Shown here piece by piece: positions 62,499-64,000 of a DNA stretch of 64,000 bases. The DNA lies in the NCBI GenBank assembly GCA_030145245.1, contig JAQYWC010000025.1, forward strand, positions 62,001 to 126,000, written 5' to 3'. Positions within the stretch are counted from its first letter, which is position 1. Every line of letters starts with the position of its first letter. Both the position numbers and the translations under genes were made by a program. Source of the stretch: Desulfobacterium sp. (GTDB taxonomy: Bacteria > Desulfobacterota > Desulfobacteria > Desulfobacterales > Desulfobacteraceae). The notes under the pieces were generated by a model, which had not been told where the DNA came from, searched no databases, and saw nothing but the letters and a program-made list of their open reading frames with translations.

Positions 62499-64000
62499 TT
62501 AATCTTGATTCCTTAAATGGGGTGTTGAAGACGAAGGTTTTTTGTTGTAGAGAACGATCTTTGTAATGGGGCCAGCCAGGCCGTCCACGGTCAGGCCGTT
62601 GGCGGCCTGGACCTTTTTGATGGCCCTTTGAACCGGACCGTCGTAATCGGGGGTGATTTCGATCCCTGGAAATCCAAGTTCTCCCAGGAGCAGTTTGAGG
62701 TTGATCTTCGCGGTCCTGGGGGAGAGTCTGGAAATGATACCGCTGTATCCAAGCCGCTCCCTGTAGGCGATGTACGCATCTTTTGGCACAAGGGCCGACA
62801 GCTCCCGGACCGTCACCTTGAACTCTTTTGCGCCGGTTCCTGCAACAATGACACACCTGTGGTCGTTGGTGATCCTTATCATTGCAAGGTAAGCCTTTTC
62901 CTCCTGGTTTGGGAGGAGATAGGGAAGGATTACAGGCAGGTTCAAGGTCTCAACCATGGGGAAGGCCTCCTTCACCCGGATCACCTCAAGCCCCTCCTTG
63001 ATGGCGGCGATCCTGAAAAAATCGTCATCCACAGGCATCTGGCTGATCAGGTCCGGGACAGGTGCGGCAGGCTTCCCGTTCCACAGGGCGATCACCCGGG
63101 AGAGCGCCGCTTCCCGGGTGGCAGTCGTTGCCTGGTCTGCCAGGTAGGTGCGGAGGGATCTGCTTTTTTCTTTTAACGGGGGCGCCGGGGCCGGCGGTTT
63201 TTGAAGGTTTGGTTCGATATTGACTGAGACCGGCTGGGGCGCCTCAATCCCAGGTGGTGCCACCGCAGCAGGGGAAAGGGTGTGGAAAAGGGGCGTTATC
63301 CTGGCCGGTGAAAACTGGAACAGGGCGATAAGGGCGATGGCAAGGCCCATGATTGTAGCAAATACGAGCTTGCTCCTGGCCGGGGCCTCTCCCGGGTGGC
63401 TTTTTGCCCGGGTGGCAAGCTCCTTGATGGCCAGTTTGGCCAGGGATTTTGTGACCTTTGGCCGGTTGAGGCTGTAGGCGGCCACCAGGGCGCGGTCGCA
63501 GGCGATGTTGATCAGCCGTGGGATCCCCCCGGAGTAGTCGTAGATCGCGTTCTGGGCGCTCCGGGTGAACAGGGCGCAGGTCCGTCTTGATGCCACGTTG
63601 ATCCGATGGTCCATGTAATCCCGGGTCTCCTTCCGGGTCATGGGCAGCAGGCGGCAGCTCAGGTTGATCCGCTGTCCCAACTGGCGAAGGGCGTAGGAAT
63701 CCAGCAGTTCTCCCAGTTCCGGCTGACCCACCAGGATGATCTGCAGCAGCTTGTTTTTCGTGGTTTCCAGGTTGGAGAGCATCCTCAGTTGTTCCAGGGT
63801 GTCGACGCTCAGATTCTGGGCTTCGTCGATGAGCAGGATCACCGATTGCCCCTTGGACCGTTTTTCAACGAGGAACGTGTTGAGTCCCCAGATCAGCTCG
63901 GTGGGGGTTTCGGCTGTGGCGTCGATGCCAAGTTCACTGTTGATTGCCCGCAACAACCCCAGGGCGTCTATCCGGGTGTTGAAGATAAAGGCCGCCTCCA
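62499..64000 (-). CDS. gspA: General secretion pathway ATPase GspA/ExeA, 5'-truncated
   Basis: The frame stays open past the TTG at 63956 to the window end, and the extra residues (FIFNTRIDALGLL) fit the family, so the start lies outside the window. Visible are the Walker B segment VILLIDEAQNL, a lid/sensor region (GGIPRLINIACDRAL), a TM helix (FATIMGLAIALIALF) and a C-terminal peptidoglycan-binding repeat (GLTVDGLAGPITKIVLY). Walker A is beyond the edge. Works with GspB. Confidence 0.88.
   Translation of the reverse strand, partial: EAAFIFNTRIDALGLLRAINSELGIDATAETPTELIWGLNTFLVEKRSKGQSVILLIDEAQNLSVDTLEQLRMLSNLETTKNKLLQIILVGQPELGELLDSYALRQLGQRINLSCRLLPMTRKETRDYMDHRINVASRRTCALFTRSAQNAIYDYSGGIPRLINIACDRALVAAYSLNRPKVTKSLAKLAIKELATRAKSHPGEAPARSKLVFATIMGLAIALIALFQFSPARITPLFHTLSPAAVAPPGIEAPQPVSVNIEPNLQKPPAPAPPLKEKSRSLRTYLADQATTATREAALSRVIALWNGKPAAPVPDLISQMPVDDDFFRIAAIKEGLEVIRVKEAFPMVETLNLPVILPYLLPNQEEKAYLAMIRITNDHRCVIVAGTGAKEFKVTVRELSALVPKDAYIAYRERLGYSGIISRLSPRTAKINLKLLLGELGFPGIEITPDYDGPVQRAIKKVQAANGLTVDGLAGPITKIVLYNKKPSSSTPHLRNQD

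Noticed and set aside
1-64000. CRISPR arrays, tRNA or rRNA genes, intact insertion sequences
   Set aside because: No regularly spaced repeats, no cloverleaf-type T-loop motif noticed by eye, and no transposase gene; the only repeat block is at 48490-48705.

Overview
The window is a bacterial chromosome segment of moderately high GC. It carries house-keeping genes (aroB, mnmE, yidC, rnpA, rpmH, an RNase G gene, asnS) and typical anaerobe accessory genes. These include an anaerobic benzimidazole/cobamide locus, a Na+-decarboxylase-type beta subunit, several radical SAM enzymes, an NtrC-type regulator and large multi-domain sensor kinases. The mix best fits a sulfate-reducing Desulfobacterota (Desulfobacterales-like) genome. 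This is inferred from gene content; no rRNA marker is present.

Layout. 1-7.3 kb: 3' part of aroB; then a leftward run of fatty-acid desaturase, creD, ACR3 arsenite exporter and globin-coupled diguanylate cyclase; then a radical SAM gene on the + strand. 7.4-13.7 kb: a DASS/SLC13 carboxylate transporter, divergent from a DctB/DctD-like sensor kinase and sigma-54 activator. A good sigma-54 promoter and an 11-bp dyad lie between them. 13.7-22.3 kb: a six-gene leftward unit of orphan substrate-binding protein, sensor kinase, CDP-alcohol phosphotransferase, ATP-grasp ligase, CobD/HisC-like PLP enzyme and cytidylyltransferase. It looks like a head-group pathway under its own sensor. 22.3-27 kb: a decayed stretch, then a polyamine operon (speD, speE, GNAT, DUF2156) ending in a DUF4344 peptidase-like gene. 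27-35 kb: a cNMP-domain / gamma-like / OadB / crotonase operon, divergent from a complete BMP-type nucleoside ABC transporter.

35-47 kb: rpmH-rnpA-yidD-yidC-jag-mnmE, followed by ykgJ, a small conserved-looking gene and a prmA-like methyltransferase. Upstream of rpmH is an RNase G gene plus a large radical SAM fusion gene; dnaA is not adjacent. 47-51.8 kb: asnS, a palindromic repeat cluster, a small coiled-coil gene, and cobT with a ThiC-family gene under a cobalamin riboswitch. That context makes the ThiC homologue most likely BzaF (5-hydroxybenzimidazole synthase). 51.8-57.7 kb: a BtsS/BtsR-like two-component system in line with a CstA-family transporter, then a split two-gene permease divergent from a TetR regulator with visible operators. 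57.7-64 kb: a DUF342/FapA-like gene overlapping a large unrecognised gene, facing gspB/gspA (gspA is cut by the window end).

The best candidates for under-described biology are the sensor-plus-head-group cluster (13.7-22.3 kb), the B12-riboswitch-controlled bzaF-cobT locus, the duplicated SpeD, the alpha-subunit-less decarboxylase operon, and the arsenite exporter paired with a haem-sensing cyclase.
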